NCBI GenBank assembly: GCA_023432005.1
Contig: JAEYVF010000042.1
Location: 1 to 25,154 of the forward strand
DNA length: 25,154 nt
Direction: 5' to 3'
From: Actinomycetes bacterium
Lineage (GTDB): Bacteria; Actinomycetota; Actinomycetes; Actinomycetales; Microbacteriaceae
Below, piece after piece: positions 1-8,028 of this stretch (its first letter is position 1; every line of letters begins with the position of its first letter). A program made the position numbers and the translations under genes. The notes below the pieces were generated by a model that made no database searches, was not told the origin of the DNA, and saw only the letters and a program-made list of their open reading frames with translations.

Positions 1-970
1 CCTCGGCGGGGCGCACGCCGGCGTCCGCGCGGCCGTCGGATGCGGGCGGCATGACGGCGAGGAGCAGCGCTGCGATGCCGAGAGCGACTCCCCCGCCCAG
101 CACGATCCTGCGGCGGGCGCCGGGGAGAGCATCCAGCCGCACGCGGACCCCTGACGCGAGCCGCCGCAGCCGTTCGAGCGGTGCCCGCGCGGACCGTGAC
201 GCGTGCGATCCCTCTGCGACGTCGCGGACGATCGGGAGAAGCCGCCCCGCGGTGCTCCTCGGTGCCGATCCGGCATCCGGCTCCCCCGCGCCGAGAGGCG
301 TCGGCGCGGCGAGCTCCGCGAGCCCGCCGCCGAGCACGGCGAGCAGCTCGCCCCCGGGAGCCTCGGCGACGTCGCGCGCGAGCTCGCGGGCCGCCGACGA
401 GCGGGGTCCCTCCACGCCTGCCAGAAGCGCCTCCGCGAGACCGCGCAGCGCGTCGCGATCGGCGACGACACCCCGGACGCGCTCCCGGGCGACCTCCGGT
501 GCGCCCGGCGCGAACAGCTCCGCGTGCGTGAAGCCGTCCAGCACGGGGCCCTGGTCGGCGACCACGACTCGCTCGGCTGACAGCCGCGCGTGCGCAGCCC
601 CCGCGTCGTGCAGGCGCTCGATCGCCGCGACCACGGGACCGAGCACGCCGACGACCTCCCCTGCGCGCCACGGGCCCCGCTCGGCGACGAGCGAGGCCAG
701 TCGCGGCCCGGCCACGCGGGCGAGGACCGCTGCCGGAGCCCACACGTCGGAGACGACGTCGAGCACGGGCACGACACCCGCGCCGCTCGCCCGCTCGAGC
801 GCTGCCAGCTCCCGCCGGCGGAGGCGGGCGCCCACCTCGTCGAGCGCCCGCAGCACCAGCGCGGCGGTGGGCTCGGGCCCCTGGAGGTGCACGAGCAGAG
901 TCTCGGTGTGGGGATCGCGTTCGAGCACCCGCAGGACGCGGATGCCGGCACGCTCACGGAAGGCGGTCAC
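1..970 (-). CDS. Kinase-like membrane protein with degenerate catalytic motifs (C-terminus cut by window edge)
   Basis: The minus strand is open from a start near 970 to the window edge (about 323 residues visible). The first ~190 residues follow the order of a bacterial Ser/Thr kinase fold: a REL-A-LERA stretch, a hinge-like segment, then LHDAG followed by H127-A128-R129-L130 where an HRD-L loop is expected, and D145-G146-F147 where DFG is expected. The catalytic Asp is Arg, the Lys and Asn of the loop are Ser and Arg, and no VAxK lysine is evident, so I read it as a pseudokinase. A hydrophobic segment at about 289-307 after an Arg-rich run suggests one membrane span with the kinase-like domain cytoplasmic. 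The start is uncertain: GTG at 970 removes an Arg-rich N-terminus, but ATG at 1030 is in frame; neither has a clear ribosome binding site. It is divergent from lipB. Function unknown. Confidence 0.7.
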   Translation of the reverse strand, partial: MTAFRERAGIRVLRVLERDPHTETLLVHLQGPEPTAALVLRALDEVGARLRRRELAALERASGAGVVPVLDVVSDVWAPAAVLARVAGPRLASLVAERGPWRAGEVVGVLGPVVAAIERLHDAGAAHARLSAERVVVADQGPVLDGFTHAELFAPGAPEVARERVRGVVADRDALRGLAEALLAGVEGPRSSAARELARDVAEAPGGELLAVLGGGLAELAAPTPLGAGEPDAGSAPRSTAGRLLPIVRDVAEGSHASRSARAPLERLRRLASGVRVRLDALPGARRRIVLGGGVALGIAALLLAVMPPASDGRADAGVRPAE

Positions 971-1068
971 CCGGCGATGCTGACGCGATCCAGGCGCCGC
1001 CCGTGGGCCGCGGCGACCGTCCCGCGACATCCGGAGTCGATCGCCGGTGTGGACGACCGGACACCGCA

Positions 1069-1074
1069 TAGGGT
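1069..1074 (+). promoter_or_regulatory. -10 element of lipB (probable leaderless promoter)
   Basis: TAGGGT fits the actinobacterial TAnnnT -10 pattern and its last base lies 7 nt before the lipB GTG, so transcription probably starts at or next to the start codon. No good -35 hexamer is visible. Confidence 0.55.
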
Positions 1075-1080
1075 GGAGTC

Positions 1081-1746
1081 GTGGTCGACTACGTCGACGC
1101 GGGGCTAAGCGCCAACTCCGTGTCGTATTCGACGGCCCTCGAACGCCAGCGTGCACTGCACGCCGACGTCGTGAGCGGCCGGGCGCCCGATACCGTGCTC
1201 CTTCTCGAGCACCCCTCCGTCTACACCGCCGGGAAGCGCACCGACCCCGGCGAACGGCCCGTCGACGGCACGTCCGTCGTCGACGTGGATCGCGGAGGCA
1301 AGATCACGTGGCACGGGCCGGGACAGCTCGTCGGCTACCCGATCCTGCGCCTCGCCGACCCCGTCGACGTCGTCGCGTACGTGCGGCGACTCGAGGGCCT
1401 CCTCATCGACGTGCTCGCCGATCACGGCGTCGAGGGCGCGCGCGTCGAGGGGCGCAGCGGCGTGTGGATCGAGCGGTCCGGACGCGCGGCCGACAAGATC
1501 GCCGCGATCGGCATCCGCGTCGCCGACGGCGTCACGATGCACGGCTTCGCCCTCAACTGCAGCAACGACCTCGAGCCCTATTCCCGCATCGTCGCGTGCG
1601 GCATCCGCGACGCCGGGGTCACCACCCTGAGCCGCGAGCTCGGCAGGGTCGTCACGCCGACCGACGTCGTGCCGGATGTCGTGCGCCGCTTCGAGGAAGC
1701 CCTCGCGGGGAGCCTCGCAGTCGTGCGGGCGGGGGTGCCCGCGTGA
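1081..1746 (+). CDS. lipB: Lipoyl(octanoyl) transferase LipB
   Basis: LipB transfers octanoate from octanoyl-ACP to the lipoyl domains of 2-oxoacid dehydrogenases and glycine cleavage H protein, the first step of endogenous lipoate synthesis in the cytoplasm. The 221-residue product shows the family motifs in order: GGKITWHGPGQLVGYP (about 72-87), the catalytic Lys139 in DKIAAIGIRV, HGFALNC (154-160) and the acyl-accepting Cys173 in ACGIRD. Length is normal for the family. The GTG at 1081 is chosen because it is 7 nt past a TAGGGT -10 hexamer and gives the usual N-terminus. It is followed by lipA with a GTGA start/stop overlap, so the two are translationally coupled. Confidence 0.96.
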   Translation: MVDYVDAGLSANSVSYSTALERQRALHADVVSGRAPDTVLLLEHPSVYTAGKRTDPGERPVDGTSVVDVDRGGKITWHGPGQLVGYPILRLADPVDVVAYVRRLEGLLIDVLADHGVEGARVEGRSGVWIERSGRAADKIAAIGIRVADGVTMHGFALNCSNDLEPYSRIVACGIRDAGVTTLSRELGRVVTPTDVVPDVVRRFEEALAGSLAVVRAGVPA

Positions 1747-2732
1747 GCGCCGAGCCCGGAGGCCGCAAGCTCCTGCGGCTGGAGGTGCGCAACGCGCAGA
1801 CCCCGATCGAGCGCAAGCCCGAGTGGATCAAGACGCGCGCCAAGATGGGGCCCGAGTACACGGCCCTGCACTCCCTCGTGACGTCGGAGGAGCTGCACAC
1901 GGTGTGCCAGGAGGCCGGCTGCCCCAACATCTACGAGTGCTGGGAGGATCGCGAGGCCACCTTCCTCATCGGCGGCAGCCAGTGCACCCGCCGCTGCGAC
2001 TTCTGCCAGATCGACACCGGCAAGCCCGCGCAGTACGACACCGACGAGCCGCGCCGGGTCGCCGAGTCCGTGCAGCGGATGGGGCTGCGCTACGCGACCG
2101 TGACGGGCGTCGCGCGCGATGACCTGCCCGACGAGGGCGCGTGGCTGCACGCCGAGACCGTGCGCGCCATCCACGCGGCGAACCCGGGCACGGGCGTCGA
2201 GATCCTCGCCACCGACTTCTCCGGCGACCCCGAGCTGCTCGCGGAGGTGTTCGACAGCCGCCCGGAGGTCTTCGCCCACAACGTGGAGACCGTCCCCCGC
2301 ATCTTCAAGCGCATCCGCCCCGCCTTCCGCTACGAGCGCTCGCTCGGGGTGCTGACGGCCGCGCGCGACGCGGGGCTCATCACGAAGTCGAACCTCATCC
2401 TCGGGATGGGTGAGGAGCGCGAGGAGATCAGCCGGGCACTGCGAGATCTGCGCGACGCCGGGTGCGACATCATCACGCTCACGCAGTACCTGCGCCCGAC
2501 GCCCCGGCACCTTCCGGTGGCGCGCTGGGTGCGCCCGGAGGAGTTCGTCGAGCTCAAGGAGGAGGCCGAGGAGCTCGGCTTCCTCGGCGTGCTCGCGGGG
2601 CCGCTCGTGCGCTCGAGCTACCGTGCCGGCCGCCTCTGGGCGCGTTCGATGCTCGCGAAGGGGCGCGAGCTCCCGGACGGGCTGCGGCATCTCGCGGAGA
2701 GCGAAACGGCGTTCGCACAGGCGGTGTCGTAG
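1743..2732 (+). CDS. lipA: Lipoyl synthase LipA (radical SAM)
   Basis: LipA inserts two sulfur atoms into the octanoyl chain made by LipB, completing lipoyl cofactors. The 329-residue product carries the auxiliary-cluster cysteines C55, C60 and C66 (CQEAGCPNIYECW), the radical-SAM CxxxCxxC at C81, C85 and C88 (CTRRCDFC), and the C-terminal RSSY motif at 290-293 whose Ser ligates the auxiliary iron-sulfur cluster. Start GTG at 1743 overlaps the lipB stop (GTGA). Length and all key residues are normal. The in-frame sequence upstream of 1743 is an Arg-rich read of lipB in the wrong frame, so longer starts are rejected. Confidence 0.97.
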   Translation: MSAEPGGRKLLRLEVRNAQTPIERKPEWIKTRAKMGPEYTALHSLVTSEELHTVCQEAGCPNIYECWEDREATFLIGGSQCTRRCDFCQIDTGKPAQYDTDEPRRVAESVQRMGLRYATVTGVARDDLPDEGAWLHAETVRAIHAANPGTGVEILATDFSGDPELLAEVFDSRPEVFAHNVETVPRIFKRIRPAFRYERSLGVLTAARDAGLITKSNLILGMGEEREEISRALRDLRDAGCDIITLTQYLRPTPRHLPVARWVRPEEFVELKEEAEELGFLGVLAGPLVRSSYRAGRLWARSMLAKGRELPDGLRHLAESETAFAQAVS

Positions 2733-2739
2733 CACGCCC

Positions 2740-2745
2740 TAGGCT
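2740..2745 (+). promoter_or_regulatory. -10 element of the DUF4191 gene (probable leaderless promoter)
   Basis: TAGGCT lies 8 nt before the ATG at 2753, just past the lipA stop. This gives the DUF4191 gene its own promoter in addition to any read-through from lipBA. No clear -35 is visible. Confidence 0.55.
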
Positions 2746-2752
2746 TGAAGCC

Positions 2753-3457
2753 ATGGCACGCAGCAGCACCCCCGAGAAGGAACCCGGCCGCATGAAGCAG
2801 ATGTGGCAGGTCTTCCAGATGACCCGCCGCTCCGATCCCGGCATCACGTGGTACCTGATCCTGGCCTTCATCGCGCCGATCGCCGCGTCGATCGTGCTGT
2901 CGCTGCTGTTCTTCGGCGAGAACTGGCTCGGCATCGTGCTCACGATCATCACGGGCGTGCTCGCCGGCGTGCTCCTCGCGCTCGTCGTGCTGGGGCGTCG
3001 CGCCGAACGGGCGGCGTACTCGCAGATCGCGGGCCAGCCCGGAGCCGTCGGTGCTGTGCTCAAGAACGGCCTCCGCCGCTCGTGGATCGGCAGCGAGGAG
3101 CCCATCGCCTTCAGCGCGAAGACCCGCGACGCCGCCTACCGCGCCGTCGGCCGCCCGGGCGTCGTGCTCATCGGCGAGGGACCGCGCTCGCGCACCCAGC
3201 CGATGCTCGACAAGGAGCGCGCCAACGTCGCGCGCCTCCTGCCGAACGTGCCGGTCCACCTGATCTTCGTGGGCCCCGACGCCGACGCCGTCCCGCTGTA
3301 CAAGATCTCGGCGCGCCTCAACAAGCTGCCCCGCAAGCTCACGAAGGCCGAGGTCATCCAGGTCGACAAGCGCCTCAGCTCCGTCGCGAAGGTCAAGGGC
3401 TTCAAGATCCCCGGCGGCATCGACCCGATGCGCATGCGGGCACCGCGCCCGCGCTGA
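2753..3457 (+). CDS. DUF4191 domain membrane protein
   Basis: A 234-residue protein with a charged N-terminus, two closely spaced membrane segments (about 32-54 and 58-81) and a basic cytoplasmic C-terminal domain of ~150 residues rich in Arg and Lys. It matches the actinobacterial DUF4191 family, which is typically encoded next to lipA (Rv2219 in M. tuberculosis, from memory). No catalytic motif is evident and its function is not known to me. The ATG at 2753 is set by the -10 hexamer 8 nt upstream. Its stop lies only 3 nt from the stop of the convergent secreted-protein gene, with no terminator hairpin between them. Confidence 0.85.
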   Translation: MARSSTPEKEPGRMKQMWQVFQMTRRSDPGITWYLILAFIAPIAASIVLSLLFFGENWLGIVLTIITGVLAGVLLALVVLGRRAERAAYSQIAGQPGAVGAVLKNGLRRSWIGSEEPIAFSAKTRDAAYRAVGRPGVVLIGEGPRSRTQPMLDKERANVARLLPNVPVHLIFVGPDADAVPLYKISARLNKLPRKLTKAEVIQVDKRLSSVAKVKGFKIPGGIDPMRMRAPRPR

Positions 3458-3460
3458 GCG

Positions 3461-4423
3461 TCAGGCGGGCTCGAGCAGCCATACGGCCATGTTCGTGCTG
3501 CTGCCCCCGATGCACGTCTGGTAGTACGCGGCGTAGCCGCGCGGGAGGGCGGATGCGTCGCTGCCGTACGCGAGACCGCTGACGATCCCTGCGACCCGAT
3601 ACGTGCCGTAGCCGGGGAAGTCGACGAGGGCGCCGGGTCCGATGCGTCCCCACGCACTCCCGCCGCAGCTCCAGTGCTCGGCCGCGTAGAGGGCGGCGCC
3701 GAGCCAGCCGGCCACGCCGGAGACGTTGACCGAGCCGCGACAGGCGTCGATCTGCGCCTGACCACCGGTGGTCCACACGCCCTCGACGTGGGCGATGCCG
3801 CCGCCGGCAGGCACCCACCCCGTGGAACGCGCGCTCGCCGCCGCTGCCGCAGCGGCGGCGGCCGCTGCGACTCGCGCCGCCTCCTCGGCCGCGATGCGGG
3901 CCTGCTCCGCCTCCCAGGCGGCGACAGCCGTCTCAAGCTCCTCCTGTGCCGCGCCGAGCGCCTTCTCGCCCTCTCCGAGCGCTGCGGCAGCCGACTCCTC
4001 GGCACCGGGCCGCAGGGACGCCTCGGGCCAGACGAGCAGCGACCGCGCCTCGCCGAGGAGCCGTTCCGCGAACTCGACCTCGCGCGTGAGGGCGACGCGC
4101 GCGCCCTCGTCGAGCACGTGCCCGTCGGCAGCCTCGTGTGCGGCGCTCGCAGCTGCCAGCTGCGCCTCCAGCTCCCCCATCCGCTCGACGAGAATGCTCC
4201 GGGGCGACGGGGCCGAGACGCCCGCCGCGGCACGTGCGGCGATCGCGTCAGGCGCCGCCGTCACGACGGCAGGACTGAGGAGAGCGACCGATGTGATCGT
4301 CGCGACGACGAAGATCGACGTGCGGGCACCCAGGGCGAGCGAGGACGCGTGGACGGATGCCGGGCGCGAGACGCGACGGGGTGCGACGGACGCCCGGTGC
4401 CAGCCGTGGCCGATAGCCGTCAT
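3461..4423 (-). CDS. Secreted coiled-coil protein with poly-Ala linker and Cys-containing C-terminal domain
   Basis: I do not recognise a named family. The 320-residue product has an Arg/His-rich N-terminus, a hydrophobic export segment at about 34-57 (signal peptide or anchor), a Glu/Ala-rich coiled coil at about 75-185, an uninterrupted run of 11 Ala (186-196), and a C-terminal domain (about 215-320) with Cys228, Cys253 and Cys304 plus an AEHWSCGG motif. The domain resembles globular extracellular modules at the C-termini of actinobacterial surface proteins, but I cannot name it. ATG at 4423 has a GAGGT-like ribosome binding site about 6 nt upstream. It lies inside an otherwise conserved lipA-DUF4191-RDD-glnA neighbourhood and looks like a lineage-specific insertion. 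Confidence 0.8.
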   Translation of the reverse strand: MTAIGHGWHRASVAPRRVSRPASVHASSLALGARTSIFVVATITSVALLSPAVVTAAPDAIAARAAAGVSAPSPRSILVERMGELEAQLAAASAAHEAADGHVLDEGARVALTREVEFAERLLGEARSLLVWPEASLRPGAEESAAAALGEGEKALGAAQEELETAVAAWEAEQARIAAEEAARVAAAAAAAAAAASARSTGWVPAGGGIAHVEGVWTTGGQAQIDACRGSVNVSGVAGWLGAALYAAEHWSCGGSAWGRIGPGALVDFPGYGTYRVAGIVSGLAYGSDASALPRGYAAYYQTCIGGSSTNMAVWLLEPA

Positions 4424-4531
4424 ACCCGTACCTCGCCATCCTGAATGCGATGGAGAGACGTCGGGTACGCCTCGCTCTGCTCAGTGTGGCCAGTCGTGTC
4501 CCCTTTCGCAACTTTCGGGGTACACGCGGGA

Positions 4532-4954
4532 TCAGACGCGGACGAGCACCGTCCCGGCCGATCTGTCGTGGAGGCCCCGCTGATCGCGATCCCAGATGAG
4601 GGCGGGCACGCCCAGGCAGAGCAGCAGGGTGCGTACGAGCGGCCTCCAGAGCCCGAGGTAGCCCCCCGTGAGCGGGACCACGCGCAGTCGGACGATGAGG
4701 TGCCCGAGACTGCCGTTCACGACGATCAGGAACAGGTACTGCAGCGCGGCGAAGATGCCGAGCGTGATGAAGGGATCGGTGCCGAGCGCCGTCGGGAAGA
4801 ACGCCCACGAGAGCAGGTAGGCGACACCCCAGTCGATGAGGATCGCCACGAGGCGCCGGCCGAGCCGGCCGATCGAGCGCGGTCCCTGCTCGGGGAGCCC
4901 GAGCCGCTCCCCCGGCCAGCGGTTCTCGACGGGTTCGACGGGTGCGGAGCTCAC
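4532..4954 (-). CDS. RDD family membrane protein
   Basis: The 140-residue product fits the RDD family of small integral membrane proteins: RLVAILIDW near 34-42 with the conserved Arg and Asp41, hydrophobic segments at about 36-54, 63-80 and 105-121, and the terminal RGLHDRSAGT motif with Asp130. The molecular role of such small RDD proteins is unclear; some family members have been linked to ion transport. The GTG at 4954 is chosen because a TAGAGT -10 lies 7 nt upstream, implying a leaderless mRNA. It is divergent from glnA1, and the GlnR-type box at 4978-5015 overlaps the region where its -35 should be, so nitrogen control is possible. Confidence 0.88.
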   Translation of the reverse strand: MSSAPVEPVENRWPGERLGLPEQGPRSIGRLGRRLVAILIDWGVAYLLSWAFFPTALGTDPFITLGIFAALQYLFLIVVNGSLGHLIVRLRVVPLTGGYLGLWRPLVRTLLLCLGVPALIWDRDQRGLHDRSAGTVLVRV

Positions 4955-4960
4955 CGGTCT

Positions 4961-4966
4961 ACTCTA
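4961..4966 (-). promoter_or_regulatory. -10 element of the RDD gene (probable leaderless promoter)
   Basis: On the minus strand TAGAGT ends 7 nt before the GTG at 4954. The expected -35 position (about 4984-4989) falls inside the GlnR-type box. Confidence 0.55.
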
Positions 4967-4977
4967 GGCATCGGGGT

Positions 4978-5015
4978 GTAACACGCCCGAAACAAAGCGG
5001 TCATGGTCGGGAAAT
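4978..5015 (+). promoter_or_regulatory. GlnR-type nitrogen box upstream of glnA1
   Basis: Four pentamers are spaced exactly 6 nt apart: GTAAC, GAAAC, GTCAT, GAAAT. This matches the two a-site/b-site pairs (gTnAC-n6-GaAAC, twice) described for GlnR in Streptomyces and Mycobacterium. The box spans about -60 to -23 relative to the start site inferred from the -10 at 5026. No glnR gene is in the window, so the regulator is inferred. Confidence 0.75.
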
Positions 5016-5025
5016 GCCACCCCCA

Positions 5026-5031
5026 TACCCT
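5026..5031 (+). promoter_or_regulatory. -10 element of glnA1
   Basis: TACCCT fits TAnnnT and lies 11 nt downstream of the GlnR-type box. It places the transcript start near 5038 and leaves a ~48-nt leader carrying a GGAG ribosome binding site. Confidence 0.5.
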
Positions 5032-5085
5032 CTCAAACGGCTGCACCCGCAGCCGACCCGTTCCACGCCCTTGGAGTAATCCCCT

Positions 5086-6522
5086 ATGTCCAAGCCTCTG
5101 TTCAGCGACTCCTCCGAGGTGCTGAAGTTCATCAAGGACACGGATGTCAAGTTCCTCGACATCCGCTTCACCGACCTTCCCGGTGTGCAGCAGCACTTCA
5201 ACATCCCGGCCGCCACCGTGGATGAGGACTTCTTCACGGTCGGTCAGCTCTTCGACGGCTCGTCGATCCGCGGCTTCCAGTCGATTCACGAGTCCGACCT
5301 GCAGCTCATCCCGGACATCTCGACGGCCTACGTCGACCCCTTCCGTACCGAGCGCACCCTCGTGATCGTCTTCGACATCTACAACCCGCGCACCGGCGAG
5401 ATCTACGGTCGCGACCCGCGCCAGGTCGCCAAGAAGGCGGAGAAGTACCTCGCGTCGACGGGCATCGCGGACACCGCGTACTTCGCCCCCGAGGCCGAGT
5501 TCTACATCTTCGACGACGTGCGCTACGAGGTGAAGCAGAACAAGTCGTACTACGAGGTCGACTCCTCGGAGGCCGCGTGGAACTCGGCTCGCGTCGAGGA
5601 GGGCGGCAACCTCGCCAACAAGACCCCCTACAAGGGCGGCTACTTCCCGGTGACCCCGGTCGACCAGCACGCCGACCTGCGCGATGACATCGTGCTCAAG
5701 CTCCAGGAGGTCGGCCTCGAGGTCGAGCGCAGCCACCACGAGGTCGGCACCGCCGGTCAGGGCGAGATCAACTACAAGTTCGACACCATGGTGCACGCCG
5801 GTGACGACATCCTGAAGTTCAAGTACATCGTCAAGAACACGGCGCTCGAGTGGGGCAAGACGGCGACGTTCATGCCGAAGCCGCTCATGGGCGACAACGG
5901 CTCGGGCATGCACACCCACCAGTCGCTCTGGAACGACGGCAAGCCGCTGTTCTACGACGAGCAGGGCTACGGCGGGCTCTCGGACGTCGCGCGCTGGTAC
6001 ATCGGCGGCATCCTCAAGCACGCGGCCTCGCTCGCCGCGTTCACGAACCCGACGGTCAACTCCTACCACCGCCTCATCCCGGGATTCGAGGCCCCGGTCA
6101 ACCTGGTCTACTCGGCCGGCAACCGCTCCGCCTCGATCCGCATCCCGATCACGGGCACCAACCCGAAGGCCAAGCGCATCGAGTACCGCGCGCCTGACGC
6201 CTCCGGCAACCCGTACCTCGCGTTCGCGGCGCAGCTCATGGCGGGCATCGACGGCATCAAGAACAAGATCGAGCCGCACGAGCCCGTCGACAAGGACCTC
6301 TACGAGCTCCCGCCCGAGGAGGCCAAGAACATCCCGCAGCTGCCGGGCTCGCTCGGTGAGGCGCTCGACGCCCTCGAGGCCGACCACGACTACCTCCTCG
6401 AGGGCGGCGTGTTCACGAAGGACCTCATCGACGCGTGGCTCGACTACAAGCGCGAGAAGGAGCTCCTGCCCTTCGCGCAGCGTCCGCACCCCTTCGAGTA
6501 CGAGCTGTACTTCGGGGTCTGA
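5086..6522 (+). CDS. glnA: Glutamine synthetase, type I (GSI-beta), GlnA1
   Basis: This enzyme makes glutamine from glutamate, ammonium and ATP, and is the main ammonium-assimilating enzyme. The 478-residue product is full length. It shows DGSSIRGF (beta-grasp/latch region), the metal-binding EAEFYIF, the NGSGMHTHQSLW segment, the NRSASIRIP nucleotide/glutamate-binding segment, and Tyr406 in LYELPPEE, the tyrosine adenylylated by GlnE in GSI-beta enzymes. ATG at 5086 has GGAG about 9 nt upstream. Transcription is probably under GlnR-type control (box 4978-5015), and activity under GlnE control (gene at 11388-14288). A strong terminator follows at 6550-6583. Confidence 0.98.
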   Translation: MSKPLFSDSSEVLKFIKDTDVKFLDIRFTDLPGVQQHFNIPAATVDEDFFTVGQLFDGSSIRGFQSIHESDLQLIPDISTAYVDPFRTERTLVIVFDIYNPRTGEIYGRDPRQVAKKAEKYLASTGIADTAYFAPEAEFYIFDDVRYEVKQNKSYYEVDSSEAAWNSARVEEGGNLANKTPYKGGYFPVTPVDQHADLRDDIVLKLQEVGLEVERSHHEVGTAGQGEINYKFDTMVHAGDDILKFKYIVKNTALEWGKTATFMPKPLMGDNGSGMHTHQSLWNDGKPLFYDEQGYGGLSDVARWYIGGILKHAASLAAFTNPTVNSYHRLIPGFEAPVNLVYSAGNRSASIRIPITGTNPKAKRIEYRAPDASGNPYLAFAAQLMAGIDGIKNKIEPHEPVDKDLYELPPEEAKNIPQLPGSLGEALDALEADHDYLLEGGVFTKDLIDAWLDYKREKELLPFAQRPHPFEYELYFGV

Positions 6523-6549
6523 CGCTCCTGCACCGACCCGCACAGCAAC

Positions 6550-6583
6550 GGACGGGCCGTCTCCTTCGGGAGGCGGCCCGTCC
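6550..6583. terminator. Bidirectional terminator between glnA1 and ugd
   Basis: A 15-bp stem (one G-U pair) closed by a UUCG tetraloop lies between the convergent glnA1 and ugd stops. There is no long U tract, but the stem is symmetrical and can serve both strands. Confidence 0.85.
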
Positions 6584-6600
6584 GGCGTCTGGCGGGGGGA

Positions 6601-8001
6601 TCAGACGCTTGCGGGGGCGAGGACACGCCCCGGTTCGTGCACGCCCGTGCCGAGGCCGATGACGGTCCAGCCTGCGGCGGTCCAGCGAGCGACGTCGAGC
6701 TTGTTGCGGGCGTCGATGATCGTGCGGGACCGGACGAGCTCGCCGAGCTCCTCGGGGTCGGCGTCGAGGAAGTCGCGCCACTCGGTGAGCAGCAGCACGA
6801 CGTGCGCCCCGAGGATCGCCTCGCGCGTGCCCTCGGCGAACGAGAGGGTCGGGAACGTGCGACGGGCCGTCTCCCCCGCTGCCGGGTCGAAGACCGACAC
6901 CTGCGCGCCGCGGAGGTGCAGGGCGGCTGCGACGTTGAGTGCCGGCGAGTCGCGCACATCGTCGGTGAGCGGCTTGAACGCCGCACCGAGCACTCCGATC
7001 CGGGCGTTGAGCACCGACCCGCCGCACGCCTGGAGCGCGAGGTCGACGACGCGCTGACGCTGCGCCATGTTGATCTCGTCGACCTTCTGCATGAGCCCGA
7101 CCACGTCGCGCGCGCCCAGCTCGCCCGCGCGATGCATGAGCGCACGGATGTCCTTCGGCAGGCATCCGCCGCCGAAGCCGAGCCCGGCGTCGAGGAAGCG
7201 GCGCCCGATCCGGGTGTCGACGCCGATCGCGTCGGCGAGGGCGTTGACGTCGGCATCCGCGGCCGTGCACAGCTCCGCGATGGCGTTGATGAACGAGATC
7301 TTGGTGGCGAGGAACGCGTTCGCGCTCACCTTGACGAGCTCCGCGGTCTCGAGCCCCACCGTGAGGAAGGGCGCGCCCTCGGCGATCGGCGCGGCGTAGA
7401 CCTCGCGCATCGCCGCCTCCGCCTCGGGTGAGGCGCCGCCGATGACGACCCGGTCCGGATGCAGGGTGTCGTCGACGGCCTTGCCCTCGCGCAGGAACTC
7501 GGGGTTCCAGACGAGCTCGGCGCCGATCCCCGCGGGGGTGAGGGCACCCAGGAGCTCGCGCAGACGCGCGGCCGTACCGACGGGCACCGTCGACTTGCCG
7601 ACGACGATCCCGTCATGGCTGAGGGCGCGGGCGATGCCGGCCACCGCCGACTCCACGAACCGCAGGTCCGCCCCGTGGCTGGTCGCCTGTTGCGGCGTCC
7701 CGACGCAGACGAAGTGGATGTCGCTCACCGCGACCGCCTCCGTGAGGTCGGTCGTGAAGCGCAGTCGACCGGTCGCGAGGTGCTTCGCGATGAGTTCCTC
7801 GAGGCCCGGCTCGTAGAAGGGCACACGCCCTCCCGCGAGCACCTCGATCTTCGCGGGGTCGGTGTCGACGCCGACGACGTCGAATCCGAGCTCCGCCATC
7901 GCGGCCGCGTGCGTCGCCCCGAGATAGCCCGTGCCGATCACGCTGATGCGCGGCCGTGGCGCGTGCGAAGCCGGCGCGTCGTCCCTCATCATCCCGAACA
8001 T
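6601..8001 (-). CDS. UDP-glucose 6-dehydrogenase
   Basis: Oxidises UDP-glucose to UDP-glucuronate with two NAD+. The 466-residue product has the N-terminal nucleotide-binding GTGYLG (23-28), a YEPGLEEL segment near 63-70, the NPEFLREG motif near 166-173, the substrate-binding LVKVSANAFLATKISF region, and the catalytic Cys280 in GFGGGCLPKD, followed by the C-terminal UDP-binding domain. Length is typical. ATG at 8001 has GGGAGGGG about 6 nt upstream; a nearby in-frame ATG (residue 4) is possible. It is last in a three-gene operon with a GT2 synthase and a GH26-like protein, so its UDP-GlcA probably feeds that synthase, as HasB does for HasA. A few residues at the start are uncertain. Confidence 0.95.
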   Translation of the reverse strand: MFGMMRDDAPASHAPRPRISVIGTGYLGATHAAAMAELGFDVVGVDTDPAKIEVLAGGRVPFYEPGLEELIAKHLATGRLRFTTDLTEAVAVSDIHFVCVGTPQQATSHGADLRFVESAVAGIARALSHDGIVVGKSTVPVGTAARLRELLGALTPAGIGAELVWNPEFLREGKAVDDTLHPDRVVIGGASPEAEAAMREVYAAPIAEGAPFLTVGLETAELVKVSANAFLATKISFINAIAELCTAADADVNALADAIGVDTRIGRRFLDAGLGFGGGCLPKDIRALMHRAGELGARDVVGLMQKVDEINMAQRQRVVDLALQACGGSVLNARIGVLGAAFKPLTDDVRDSPALNVAAALHLRGAQVSVFDPAAGETARRTFPTLSFAEGTREAILGAHVVLLLTEWRDFLDADPEELGELVRSRTIIDARNKLDVARWTAAGWTVIGLGTGVHEPGRVLAPASV

Positions 8002-8028
8002 CGCTTCCCCTCCCGTTGTGGCGGTCCG

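Noticed and set aside
4951..6543. 530-codon minus-strand frame opposite glnA1
   Set aside because: Val/Leu/Arg/Glu-repetitive translation typical of antisense shadow; glnA1 is certain on the plus strand.
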